NCBI GenBank assembly: GCA_034006575.1 | Contig: JAVESN010000001.1 | Span: 1 to 64,000, forward strand | DNA: 64,000 nucleotides | Reading direction: 5' to 3' | Source: Methanimicrococcus sp034006575 | GTDB lineage: Archaea; Halobacteriota; Methanosarcinia; Methanosarcinales; Methanosarcinaceae | In this document: positions 43,290 through 51,683 of the stretch, in pieces | How positions within the stretch are numbered: position 1 is the first letter of the stretch | Layout: each line of letters opens with the position of its first letter | Made by a program: the position numbers and the translations under genes | The notes under the pieces: generated by a model | The model's database searches: none | Seen by the model: only the letters and a program-made list of their open reading frames with translations | What the model was told of the DNA's origin: nothing

Positions 43290-44735
43290 ATGGTTTATGA
43301 AAATCCGGACCAAGTCATGGTCGGCCTTGAGATTCACGTTCAGTTGAACAAAGCGAACACCAAAATGTTTTGCGGATGCACGACCGATTACACGGACGAG
43401 GCCGCAAACACCTGCCTTTGCCCGAGCTGTATGGCGCTTCCCGGAACGACGCCGGTTTTGAATGAGAAATGCGTCGATTACGCGATTAAAATCGGTTTGG
43501 CTTTAAATTCCGAAATCGAAAACGAAACCGATTTTTTCATGAAAAATTATTTCTATCCCGACCTCGGAAACGGTTACCAGGTGACTCAATTTGATAAACC
43601 GATCGTGAAAGGCGGATATGTCGTCATCGAAGGAGAAGACGGGGAATTAAAAGTTCGAATCAACCGCGCGCACATGGAAGACGATCCCGGAAAAATGGTT
43701 CACATCGGGTCGATTGCCAAATCCGCCGGCAGCTTGATTGACTTTAACCGCTCCGGGATGCCGCTTGTTGAAATCGTCACGGAGCCCGATATGCGCTCGG
43801 CAAAAGAAGCGCGCCGCTTTTTGGACAAGCTTCGAAGCATTTTGGAATATTTGGACGTTTTTGACGGCTCGCGCGAAGGCGCAATGAAGGCGGACGCCAA
43901 CATTTCCGTCAACAGCTTTAACGGCAAGCGCATCAACGGAACGCGCGTTGAAGTGAAAAACATCTCCTCTCACAAAGCCGTTGAGAAAGCCATCAATTAC
44001 GAAATCATGCGGCAAAAAGACGCGCTTCGAAAGGGCAAAACGCTGATTCAAGAGACGCGGCATTATGACGAAGACAGAAACGTGACAATCAGTCTGCGTG
44101 CCAAAGAAACGGCGGACGACTATCGTTATTTCCCGGACTTTGATTTGGTGCCGTATGTGGTCGGCGATCGCGTCAAAGGCATTCGCGCAACCCTGCCGGA
44201 ACTTCCCGACGCCAAACGCGACCGTTTTGTCAAAGAATATGACATTTCAGACGCGCACGCGAAAAGTTTGGTGACGGAGCGGGCCTTTGCGGATCTCTTT
44301 GAAAATGTCGCATCCAAAGTCGATCCGAAATCGGCGGCTTCTTGGGTAGCCGATATCGTCAAAGGGGAATTGAATTATCGCGATTTGCCGGTCACAACGA
44401 TTTCCGCAGAAGACATCGTCTCGGTCATTTTAATGGTTTCTCAAAAAGAAATCAGTGAAGAGAGCGGAGTTTTCATCATCCGCACGCTTTTAGACGACGG
44501 CGGAAAACCGGCGGACATCGTTAAAGAAAAAGGGTTGGCCATGGTCGCCGATGACTTTATCGCCGCCGCCGCAAAAGAAGCGATTGCCGAAAACCCCGAC
44601 GCCGTTTCGGATTATAAAGCCGGAACGGAAAAAGCCTTGAACTTCATCGTCGGAAAAGTGATGCAAAAGTCCAAAGGAAAAGCGGACGCGCGACTCGCGC
44701 GTGAAATGGTTCTCAAAGAGTTGGAAAATTCATAA
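43290..44735 (+). CDS. gatB: Aspartyl/glutamyl-tRNA amidotransferase subunit B
   Basis: GatB binds the mischarged tRNA, phosphorylates its side chain and amidates it. The 481-residue protein has 'VMVGLEIHVQLNKANTKMFCGC' at the start and 'CLCPSCMALPGTTPVLN' near 47, giving the zinc cysteines. The kinase pocket 'KNYFYPDLGNGYQVTQFDKPI' lies near 85-105, with 'INRAHMEDDPGKMVHIGS' near 127 and 'DFNRSGMPLVEIVTEPDMRS' near 153. The C-terminal Yqey tail binds tRNA. Unlike GatA, conserved residues look intact. The ATG comes right after the gatA stop. Confidence 0.95.
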   Translation: MVYENPDQVMVGLEIHVQLNKANTKMFCGCTTDYTDEAANTCLCPSCMALPGTTPVLNEKCVDYAIKIGLALNSEIENETDFFMKNYFYPDLGNGYQVTQFDKPIVKGGYVVIEGEDGELKVRINRAHMEDDPGKMVHIGSIAKSAGSLIDFNRSGMPLVEIVTEPDMRSAKEARRFLDKLRSILEYLDVFDGSREGAMKADANISVNSFNGKRINGTRVEVKNISSHKAVEKAINYEIMRQKDALRKGKTLIQETRHYDEDRNVTISLRAKETADDYRYFPDFDLVPYVVGDRVKGIRATLPELPDAKRDRFVKEYDISDAHAKSLVTERAFADLFENVASKVDPKSAASWVADIVKGELNYRDLPVTTISAEDIVSVILMVSQKEISEESGVFIIRTLLDDGGKPADIVKEKGLAMVADDFIAAAAKEAIAENPDAVSDYKAGTEKALNFIVGKVMQKSKGKADARLAREMVLKELENS

Positions 44736-45182
44736 CAACGGATTTTAATGAATAAATCGGCTCGACCGGTTTATTTATTTTTTATTTTATTCCGGTTTCT
44801 TGTATTTTTTTCGTTTTTTTTTATTTTATTCCGGTTTTTTGTATTTTTTTCGTTTTTTTTATTTTATTCCGGTTTTTTGTATTTTTTTCGTTTTTTTTAT
44901 TTTATTCCGGTTTCTTGTATTTTTTCGTTTTTTTTATTTTATTCCGGTTCTTGTATTTTTTTCGTTTTTTTGATTTATTTTTCTCTTTCAATTTCGTTTT
45001 TTATATTTTCATTTCTTTATTTTTTTTGATATGATTTATTTATATAATCCCTCGTCTTTCTTTATTATGTTTCATAAACGCTGTTTATTTTATCGGCGTT
45101 TGGCGTTTATTTTTATTGTATTCTTACTTGTAATGATTCTAATAATATTCATGTATATCTCAACTGTAAAGGAGTTAAAAAT
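44736..45182. repeat. About 42-base tandem repeat, five copies, in a gene-free gap
   Basis: From about 44772 to 44985 a unit made of TTATTTTATTCCGGTTT, TTGTATTTTTTTCG and a T-run repeats five times with small length changes. It gives an artificial Phe-rich open frame on the plus strand. The remainder, to 45182, is AT-rich and carries AAAGGAG before the next gene. No other gene is seen. Confidence 0.88.
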
Positions 45183-45731
45183 ATGGATTTCTTTAAATCA
45201 TGCAGAATCTTTCTGCTCCTTTCCGGTCTTTTAATGACCCTTTTAGGCATTGTTGTTATTTTTACGCCGTATGAAAGTTTGGTGGCGCTCACTCTTATCC
45301 TCGGGCTCTTGCTACTCTTTTCCGGCCTTTCCGAAATATTGATATTTATCGATCAAGGAAAAGACGAGCGTTCCGGTTGGTGGTTAGCCGGCGGCATTCT
45401 CTCTTTAATAATCGGTATTTGGATTTTGTTCGGGCGCGGCAGTGACGCTTTATTGGCTTTTATTCCGACCGTGTTCGCCGTTTGGGTTTTATTTTCCGGT
45501 ATTTTGCGTGTCGTCGGTTCTTTATCCCTGCGCTCCTACGGTGTCAAATATTGGTGGCTTTCAACAATATTGGGCCTTCTTTATTCCATTGCCGGATTTG
45601 CTTTGTTGTTTATGCCCCTCTTATCTTCCATGCTTGTCGTTTACACGATTGCGATTTCATTGATTCTTTACGGCATTACCAATGTTGTGATTTATTGGAA
45701 TTTAAGAAAAATTGTCAAAGCGCTTGAATAA
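45183..45731 (+). CDS. HdeD/DUF308 family membrane protein
   Basis: A 182-residue integral membrane protein with six hydrophobic helices in three hairpins, the DUF308 arrangement of HdeD acid-resistance proteins. Typical phrases are 'LLLSGLLMTLLGIVVIFTP' at the start, 'WWLAGGILSLIIGIWILF' near 66, 'VWVLFSGILRVVGSLSLR' near 100 and 'YSIAGFALLFMPLLSSM' near 136. AAGGAG lies before the ATG. Acid tolerance is known for a bacterial relative only; the role here is unknown. It lies 720 bases upstream of mcrB. Confidence 0.85.
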   Translation: MDFFKSCRIFLLLSGLLMTLLGIVVIFTPYESLVALTLILGLLLLFSGLSEILIFIDQGKDERSGWWLAGGILSLIIGIWILFGRGSDALLAFIPTVFAVWVLFSGILRVVGSLSLRSYGVKYWWLSTILGLLYSIAGFALLFMPLLSSMLVVYTIAISLILYGITNVVIYWNLRKIVKALE

Positions 45732-46451
45732 TTTTATAACATTCCTTTTCGCTCTATTGACTCCTCTCGATTATTCATGCCGCGCAATGCCGTGAAAATC
45801 GGAGGGTTTTAATTTTTTAAAAAAACAGAAAACAAATACATCCCCGTTATTTACTCCGGCAGAAGCCGTTTTTATTTTCTTGTTTAATTCGGCGCTGACG
45901 GTTTTTAATTTTATGAATGCCGGTTCTTTTCGTTTTTAAAAAGAGCGGTGAAAAAAGGGGTCGGAATTTATATGTTTTTTGACAGGCGAGCTTTTCATAT
46001 TTTATATTTTAATTATTTTTTATGATTATTTATTATATATTCTTTTTTTTCGCCCCGTTTTTTTTTGTTTTAAGGCGACTGTTCTTCCTTTTTTAATCCT
46101 TTTCAATTCTTTGAAAAATTCTCCCTTTCTTTTTTTCTTTTCTTTTATCATTATTTATCCATTTTCATCTTTCATTTTTATTTCCATTTTCTTTGAATAA
46201 TACAATCTATTTGTCATCATATTACGATGTGTTAATCTAAATATACATTTTACATATTAATTCCTCATTATCGCTTTTTTTTGATTTTTAATCTCAAAAG
46301 ATTTAAGTATAAACTTGCGAATTGGATAGATGATTGGAATGATAAATTGAGTTCATTTGTCAATAGATCTATTTTAACAAAAAACTCAAACATCGGTTCG
46401 TATTTTTTTATCATCCCGATTTCGTTTTAAATAATAAGGAGGACAATATCC
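45732..46451. promoter_or_regulatory. Upstream region and candidate promoter of the mcr operon
   Basis: A 720-base span with no credible gene. TTTAAGTATA at 46302-46311 is the best TATA candidate and would put the transcript start near 46335, leaving a leader of about 115 bases to the GTG of mcrB. A second AT-box (CTAAATATACA near 46237) is weaker. AGGAGG lies just before mcrB. The first half has AT-rich DNA and an isolated 'CCGCGCAATGCCG'. The long spacer before a highly expressed operon is expected to hold regulatory sites. Confidence 0.5.
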
Positions 46452-47756
46452 GTGTCTGACACAGTAGATATCTACAGCGATAGAGGACAACTCTTAGAGA
46501 GCAATGTAAACATAAGAGACCTTGCTCCCGTCAAAAACAAGGCCATCCAAAAAATCATTATGGATACCAAACGTTCAGTTGCCGTTAACCTCGCCGGTAT
46601 TGAGAAATCACTCGCAACCGGTAAAATGGGCGGCGCTGCAAAGCAAATTCTCGGACGCAAACTTGAGTACAACTTGGTTGAAAACTCAGGCGCAATCGTT
46701 GATGCCGTTAAAAAATTGGTTCAAGTCGACGAAGGCGACGACACCGTTGTCAAACCCTTGGCAGGCGGCAAACAAATTCTGATTCAAATCCCGACAGCAC
46801 GTTTGATGTCCGGCGCAGAATCCACAGCTTCCATGACAGTCAGCGCAGCAGCGATGACCCAAGCGATTCTTGACATATACAACACTGACATGTACGACTC
46901 CATGATCGTCAAAGCCGCCTGCTGGGGCAGCTACCCGGTCACCGTCGGTATGGCAGGAAGTCCGATTAAAGGAATTCTCGACATCCCCCAAAACAACGAG
47001 GGTCTCGGTTATTCACTTCGAAACATCACATCCAACCACGTGGCAGCCATTACCAAAAGAAACGCGATGAACGCAGCCGCTTTGTCTTCAATTTATGAGC
47101 AAACCGGTATCTTTGAAATGGGCGGCGCAATCGGTGACTTTGAAAGACACCAGCTTCTCGGCTTGGCTTACCAAGGCTTAAACGCCAACAACATGGTCTA
47201 CGAAATGGTTAAAGAGAACGGCAAAAGCGGAACCGTCGGATCCGTTATCGAAACACTCGTCAACAAAGCCATCGAAGACAAAGTTATTCACGTTGATAAA
47301 ACAGGCGCATCCGGCTACAACTTCTACAAAGCAGACGATGTCGCCAAATGGAACGCATACACAGCAGCCGGCACACTTGCGGCGACAATGGTGAACTGCG
47401 GCGCATCCCGCGCGGCACAAGACGTTGCGGCAACAATGCTTTACTTCAACGACATCCTCGAAAAAGAAACAGGCCTTCCGGGCTGTGACTACGGTAAGCT
47501 CCAGGGCGCATCCGTCGGCTTCTCTTTCTTCAGCCACTCCATTTACGGCGGCGGCGGACCCGGTATCTTTAACGGAAACCACGTTGTTACAAGACACTCC
47601 AGAGGATTCGCTATTCCTTGTGTCGCAGCAGCCGTTTCTCTTGACGCAGGAACTCAAATGTTCACAATCGAATCGACCTCTGCAATTATCGGAGACGTTT
47701 TCGGAACCATCGAAGAGTTCAGAGAACCGATTAAAGCCGTTGCAGGAGCCCTCTAA
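46452..47756 (+). CDS. mcrB: Methyl-coenzyme M reductase beta subunit
   Basis: The beta subunit of MCR, the enzyme that releases methane from methyl-coenzyme M and coenzyme B at nickel F430. The 434-residue protein begins 'DTVDIYSDRGQLLESNVNIRDLAPVKN' and contains 'AGGKQILIQIPTARL' near 104, 'ITSNHVAAITKRNAMNAAALSSIYEQTGIFEMGGAIG' near 190-226, and 'SFFSHSIYGGGGPGIFNGNHVVTRHSRGFAIPC' near 356-388, which lines the active-site channel. The start is GTG with AGGAGG upstream. First gene of mcrBDCGA. Confidence 0.98.
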   Translation: MSDTVDIYSDRGQLLESNVNIRDLAPVKNKAIQKIIMDTKRSVAVNLAGIEKSLATGKMGGAAKQILGRKLEYNLVENSGAIVDAVKKLVQVDEGDDTVVKPLAGGKQILIQIPTARLMSGAESTASMTVSAAAMTQAILDIYNTDMYDSMIVKAACWGSYPVTVGMAGSPIKGILDIPQNNEGLGYSLRNITSNHVAAITKRNAMNAAALSSIYEQTGIFEMGGAIGDFERHQLLGLAYQGLNANNMVYEMVKENGKSGTVGSVIETLVNKAIEDKVIHVDKTGASGYNFYKADDVAKWNAYTAAGTLAATMVNCGASRAAQDVAATMLYFNDILEKETGLPGCDYGKLQGASVGFSFFSHSIYGGGGPGIFNGNHVVTRHSRGFAIPCVAAAVSLDAGTQMFTIESTSAIIGDVFGTIEEFREPIKAVAGAL

Positions 47757-47783
47757 ATATCCCGATGAAGGTCTGATGATACT

Positions 47784-48302
47784 ATGACATGTCCCACTGA
47801 ATCAGGATGCCATTGTGAATCCGCAAGAAACAATACGGTTCAAATCGAAATTGTTCCGCAGAGAATCTTAAGTCCCGAAACGACGGAAATCCTTCTCGGA
47901 AAAGTTTACGATTGCGACGGTATTATTCGGGTACTGGTCCAGGGGTCTCGTTTGCCCGACAAAGTCGGCTATGGTCCGGGTACCGGTGAAAAAGTCAACC
48001 ATCCGCTTAAGAAATCTATCGAAGTGGAAGGACAGCAAGTGAACATGCGCGTCACGTTAAGTCGTCTTTTGATTGAAGTTGACAGTGACGAAACGGCTGA
48101 TCAAATCAAGAAAATATGCGACGAAATATTTCGTTTCCCCTTTGAGTTTTACAAAGGCGTATTTTTCAAAAAATATTCAACCGTTGTTGACTATGCGAAA
48201 ATGGGGCCCGCCCCCGACGAACGTTTGCTCGGCATGACCGATCCGAAAGGAAAACTCGATCAAATCGTCTTTATCGAAAAAAATGAAAAAGGCAGCGAAT
48301 AA
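47784..48302 (+). CDS. mcrD: Methyl-coenzyme M reductase operon protein D
   Basis: An accessory protein of the mcr operon thought to help MCR assembly or F430 delivery. The 172-residue protein shows 'IVPQRILSPETTEILLGKVYDCDGIIRVLVQGSRLP' near 21-56 and 'VNMRVTLSRLLIEVD' near 90-104. It then has 'FPFEFYKGVFFKKYSTVVDYAKMGPAPDERLLGMTDPK', the conserved C-terminal block. It lies 27 bases after mcrB. The exact role is unsettled in the literature I know. Confidence 0.96.
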   Translation: MTCPTESGCHCESARNNTVQIEIVPQRILSPETTEILLGKVYDCDGIIRVLVQGSRLPDKVGYGPGTGEKVNHPLKKSIEVEGQQVNMRVTLSRLLIEVDSDETADQIKKICDEIFRFPFEFYKGVFFKKYSTVVDYAKMGPAPDERLLGMTDPKGKLDQIVFIEKNEKGSE

Positions 48303-48337
48303 AAATAATAACCGTACGGACCAAAGAGGTTAAAAAA

Positions 48338-48940
48338 ATGATGAACTTCGATCGAAACACTCAAGTCGTTGACTGCCGCCTCGGCATCAGTCATGGCAAA
48401 GGCGGAAGTCTTGCGCGCGCGGGAACGCTTTCTCAAGCCGGAAAGCTTGATGTCGTTGTCGTCGCGATGGGTTCGGGCAGAAGGCACGTTACAAAACCGA
48501 TTTGTGAAATTACATACGCGATTCGCAGAGAAAATATTCAAACAGGCGTTTTGGTTCTTTATGCCGGAACGGGTTATCCCGATTCGGGTACTATGGGTTC
48601 TTTCGGGATTGATCCCAAAGAAATCGATCAAATTAATATGCACAAAATGGCGATTATTCACTTCGGTAATGTCAGAAACCATTTTGTTAAAAAAGCCAGA
48701 GATATTTTCAGCGGCGTTCGTATTCCCGCAGTTATTATCAGTCAAGCGCTTGTCGACTTTGAAGATTTCGCTAAAGTCGGTATTAAAACCCGCTACGTTA
48801 AACCCCGAGAAAAAGATCAGATTTCAGATGGCGTTATTATGAATCTCGTCAACGGCGTTTCCAGAGGAGACGCTGCGTCGCGCGAGAAACTCAGTGAGAT
48901 TATTGTTAAAGTAAAGGAAACATTAGGCCAAATCCAATAA
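48338..48940 (+). CDS. mcrC: Methyl-coenzyme M reductase operon protein C
   Basis: McrC is part of the ATP-dependent activation complex that reduces F430 nickel, by family knowledge. The 200-residue protein has 'TQVVDCRLGISHGKGGSLARAGTLSQAG' near 8-35, 'VVVVAMGSGRRHVTKPICEITYAIR' near 39-63, 'VLVLYAGTGYPDSG' near 71, and 'GVIMNLVNGVSRGDAASREKLSEIIVKVKETLG' at the end, all conserved. The ATG at 48338 is followed by a second ATG. 35 bases separate it from mcrD. Confidence 0.97.
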   Translation: MMNFDRNTQVVDCRLGISHGKGGSLARAGTLSQAGKLDVVVVAMGSGRRHVTKPICEITYAIRRENIQTGVLVLYAGTGYPDSGTMGSFGIDPKEIDQINMHKMAIIHFGNVRNHFVKKARDIFSGVRIPAVIISQALVDFEDFAKVGIKTRYVKPREKDQISDGVIMNLVNGVSRGDAASREKLSEIIVKVKETLGQIQ

Positions 48941-48953
48941 AGGAGTTAAGAAT

Positions 48954-49715
48954 ATGGCATATAAAGCACAATATTATCCAGGTACAACCTCTGTTGCAGA
49001 AAACAGAAGAAAACACATGGGTCACAAAGTGGAAAAATTAAGGGAAATTTCCGACGAAGATTTAACGGCGATTCTCGGCCACCGCGCACCCGGTCAGGAC
49101 TACCCCAGCACGCACCCGCCGCTTGCGGAAATGGAAGAACCGCCGTGCCCGATCAGAGAATTGGTCGAACCGACGCCCGGCGCAAAAGCAGGCGACCGTA
49201 TCAGATACGTTCAGTTCGTTGACTCTATGTACAACGCCCCGTCCGTTCCGTACGTTCGATCCTACTACGCCGCCATCAACTTCAGAGGCGTTGACCCCGG
49301 TACACTTTCCGGTCGTCAAATCGTTGAAGCACGTGAAAGAGATATGGAAATTGTCGCAAAAGATCAACTCGAATCCGAGATGACTTGTCCGGCACGCAGC
49401 GGTATCCGCGGCGCAACTGTTCACGGTCACTCTGTCCGTCTCCAAGAAGACGGCGTTATGTTTGACATGCTTGACAGAAGAAGACTCGAAGGCGATGTCA
49501 TCATTATGGACAAAGACCAAGTGGCTATTCCGCTTGACAGAAAAGTCAACCTCGGAAAACCCATGTCCGAAGACGAATTAGCCAAGAGGACCACCATCTA
49601 CCGTGTGGACAACGTTCCGTTCAGATCCGATGCGGAAGCAGTTGAATGGGTTCAGAGAGTTTACTTACAGAGAACTCAGTACGGCTTCAGACCCGGTGTG
49701 GAGAAAGCACAGTAA
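48954..49715 (+). CDS. mcrG: Methyl-coenzyme M reductase gamma subunit
   Basis: The gamma subunit of MCR, 253 residues. It has 'YKAQYYPGTTSVAENRRKHMG' at the start, 'LREISDEDLTAILGHRAPGQDYPSTHPPLAEM' near 28-60, 'IRYVQFVDSMYNAPSVPYVRSYYAAINFRGVDPGTLSGRQIVEARERDME' near 83-132, and 'AVEWVQRVYLQRTQYGFRPG' at the end. These include residues that contact F430 and coenzyme M. AAAGGAG precedes the ATG, 14 bases after mcrC. Confidence 0.98.
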   Translation: MAYKAQYYPGTTSVAENRRKHMGHKVEKLREISDEDLTAILGHRAPGQDYPSTHPPLAEMEEPPCPIRELVEPTPGAKAGDRIRYVQFVDSMYNAPSVPYVRSYYAAINFRGVDPGTLSGRQIVEARERDMEIVAKDQLESEMTCPARSGIRGATVHGHSVRLQEDGVMFDMLDRRRLEGDVIIMDKDQVAIPLDRKVNLGKPMSEDELAKRTTIYRVDNVPFRSDAEAVEWVQRVYLQRTQYGFRPGVEKAQ

Positions 49716-49727
49716 GGAGTGACAAAA

Positions 49728-51446
49728 ATGGCACGAGAAGATATTTTTGAAAGATTTAAGAGATCCATGGAAATCAAGTTCGCTGAGGACTATGGTGACA
49801 ACAGACAGGGCGGTACCGATATTACCTCAAAGACCGAGAAATTCTACAGACTCGGTCCGGAACAGAGCCCCAGAAAAAGAGACATGATTAAAGCCGGTAA
49901 AGAAATCGCAAAGAAAAGAGGTCTTGTCGGCTACAACCCCATGATGCACACCGGCGCGCCGCTCGGTCAAAGAGCGATTACGCCGTACAGAATTTCAGGC
50001 ACAGACCTTGTTTGTGACCCGGACGACTTACACTATGTCAACAACGCCGCAATGCAGCAAATGGTTGACGATATCAAGAGAACCAACATTGTCGGTCTCG
50101 ACATGGCTCACGACACTCTCGAAAAGAGATTGGGCAAAGAAGTGACGCCTGAGACCATCAACAACTACCTTGAAAACCTCAACCACTCCCTTCCGGGCGG
50201 CGCGGTCGTTCAGGAAATGATGGTTGAATGTCACCCGGGGCTTGTCGACGACTGTTTCGTTAAGATGTTTACCGGAAACGATGACCTCGCAGACGAAATC
50301 GACAAACAGTTCTTAATTGACATCAACAAAATGTTCCCGGCCGAACAAGCGGAACAATTAAAAGCAGCGATTGGAAACACCTCGTGGCAGGCGCTTCACA
50401 TCCCGACGATTGTCATCCGATCGACTGACGGCGGTCAAACCAGCAGATGGTCTGCCATGCAAATCGGTATGTCCTTCATCTCCGCATACAACATGTGCGC
50501 CGGTGAAGCAGCTGTCGCTGATTTGTCCTATGCCGCAAAACACGCCGGTTCCATCAACATGGGTGAAATGCTCCCCGCAAGACGTGTCAGAGCGCCCAAC
50601 GAACCCGGAGGCGTTTCATTCGGTCACTTGTCCGATATTATCCAAACAAGCCGTGTCAATGTCGACGATCCCGCAAAGGTCGCCCTTGAAGTGGTCGGCG
50701 CAGGCTGTGTCATGTACGACCAGATTTGGCTCGGTTCATACATGTCCGGCGGTGTCGGTTTCACACAATACGCAACCGCCGCTTACACGGACGACATTTT
50801 GGACAACAACTTGTACTACAACGTCGATTACATCAACAAGAAGTACAACAACGCGGCCAAAACCGGAACCACAAACAAAGTGAGAGCGACAAACGAAGTC
50901 ATTGAAGACATCGCGACCGAATCCACCCTCTACGGTATTGAAGAATACGAAAGATACCCGTCTGCTCTTGAAGACCACTTCGGCGGTTCACAGAGAGCGA
51001 CTTCCCTTGCGGCAGCGGCCGGTTGTGCGGTTTCTATCGCAACAGGAAACGGTAACGCAGGTCTTTCCGGCTGGTACCTCTCCATGTACCTCCACAAGGA
51101 AGCATGGGGCCGTCTCGGCTTCTACGGCTACGACTTGCAGGACCAGTGCGGTGCTTCTAACGTTTGTTCCTACCAAGGCGATGAAGGTGCTCCCGCAGAA
51201 CTTCGCGGTCCCAACTACCCCAACTACGCTATGAACGTCGGTCACCAGGGCGGTTATGCCGGTATCACAATGGCTGCGCACTCCACAAGAGGCGATGCCT
51301 ACACCGTCAACCCGTTGATCAAAGTCTGTTTCGCAGACGACCTTTTGCCGTTCGACTTCACCAGACCGAGATACGAATTCGGTCGCGGCGCGCTCAGAGA
51401 ATTCGAGCCTGCCGGTGAAAGAACATTAATCATTCCGGCAAAATAA
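49728..51446 (+). CDS. mcrA: Methyl-coenzyme M reductase alpha subunit
   Basis: Catalytic subunit of MCR, 572 residues, cytoplasmic hexamer with F430. Residues modified in studied enzymes are present: the N-methyl His position is His272 ('AAKHAG'), the methylated arginine is Arg286 ('PARRVRAPNEPGG'), the thioglycine is Gly467 ('FYGYDLQDQCG') and the S-methyl Cys position is Cys474. The segment 'IWLGSYMSGGVGFTQYATAAYTDDILD' used in mcrA diversity surveys is intact. A loop of about seven extra residues ('NNAAKTGTTNKVRATN') lies before Glu400-type sequence. I start at the ATG with GGAG, not the GTG at 49719. Last gene of the operon. Confidence 0.99.
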   Translation: MAREDIFERFKRSMEIKFAEDYGDNRQGGTDITSKTEKFYRLGPEQSPRKRDMIKAGKEIAKKRGLVGYNPMMHTGAPLGQRAITPYRISGTDLVCDPDDLHYVNNAAMQQMVDDIKRTNIVGLDMAHDTLEKRLGKEVTPETINNYLENLNHSLPGGAVVQEMMVECHPGLVDDCFVKMFTGNDDLADEIDKQFLIDINKMFPAEQAEQLKAAIGNTSWQALHIPTIVIRSTDGGQTSRWSAMQIGMSFISAYNMCAGEAAVADLSYAAKHAGSINMGEMLPARRVRAPNEPGGVSFGHLSDIIQTSRVNVDDPAKVALEVVGAGCVMYDQIWLGSYMSGGVGFTQYATAAYTDDILDNNLYYNVDYINKKYNNAAKTGTTNKVRATNEVIEDIATESTLYGIEEYERYPSALEDHFGGSQRATSLAAAAGCAVSIATGNGNAGLSGWYLSMYLHKEAWGRLGFYGYDLQDQCGASNVCSYQGDEGAPAELRGPNYPNYAMNVGHQGGYAGITMAAHSTRGDAYTVNPLIKVCFADDLLPFDFTRPRYEFGRGALREFEPAGERTLIIPAK

Positions 51447-51470
51447 TTCCGCCGAATGTAAAATTCGCAA

Positions 51471-51513
51471 ATTGTCGGACGTTTTGTCCGGCAATTCTTT
51501 TTCTTTTTTTTCA
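51471..51513 (+). terminator. Hairpin terminator of the mcr operon
   Basis: TTGTCGGAC and GTCCGGCAA pair around a TTTT loop (51472-51495, one G-T pair), followed by a run of T with few interruptions. It is 25 bases past the mcrA stop and is the strongest terminator-like structure in the window. Confidence 0.75.
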
Positions 51514-51683
51514 ATCTCTTTTTTAAATATTTGAAAAATTGATTTTTTAAGTTTGACACCTATTTGAAAAAATCCAACATATGAACTATTAATATACAAA
51601 ATACGGAACAATTTGCATATTGCTCAAAAATTTTGAAAATCTGTTCCTCAAACCTTATAATCTTTCAATTCCTACGAAAAGGT

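Noticed and set aside
44748..45029. Phe-rich 93-residue frame
   Set aside because: Translation of the 42-base tandem repeat; not a membrane protein gene.
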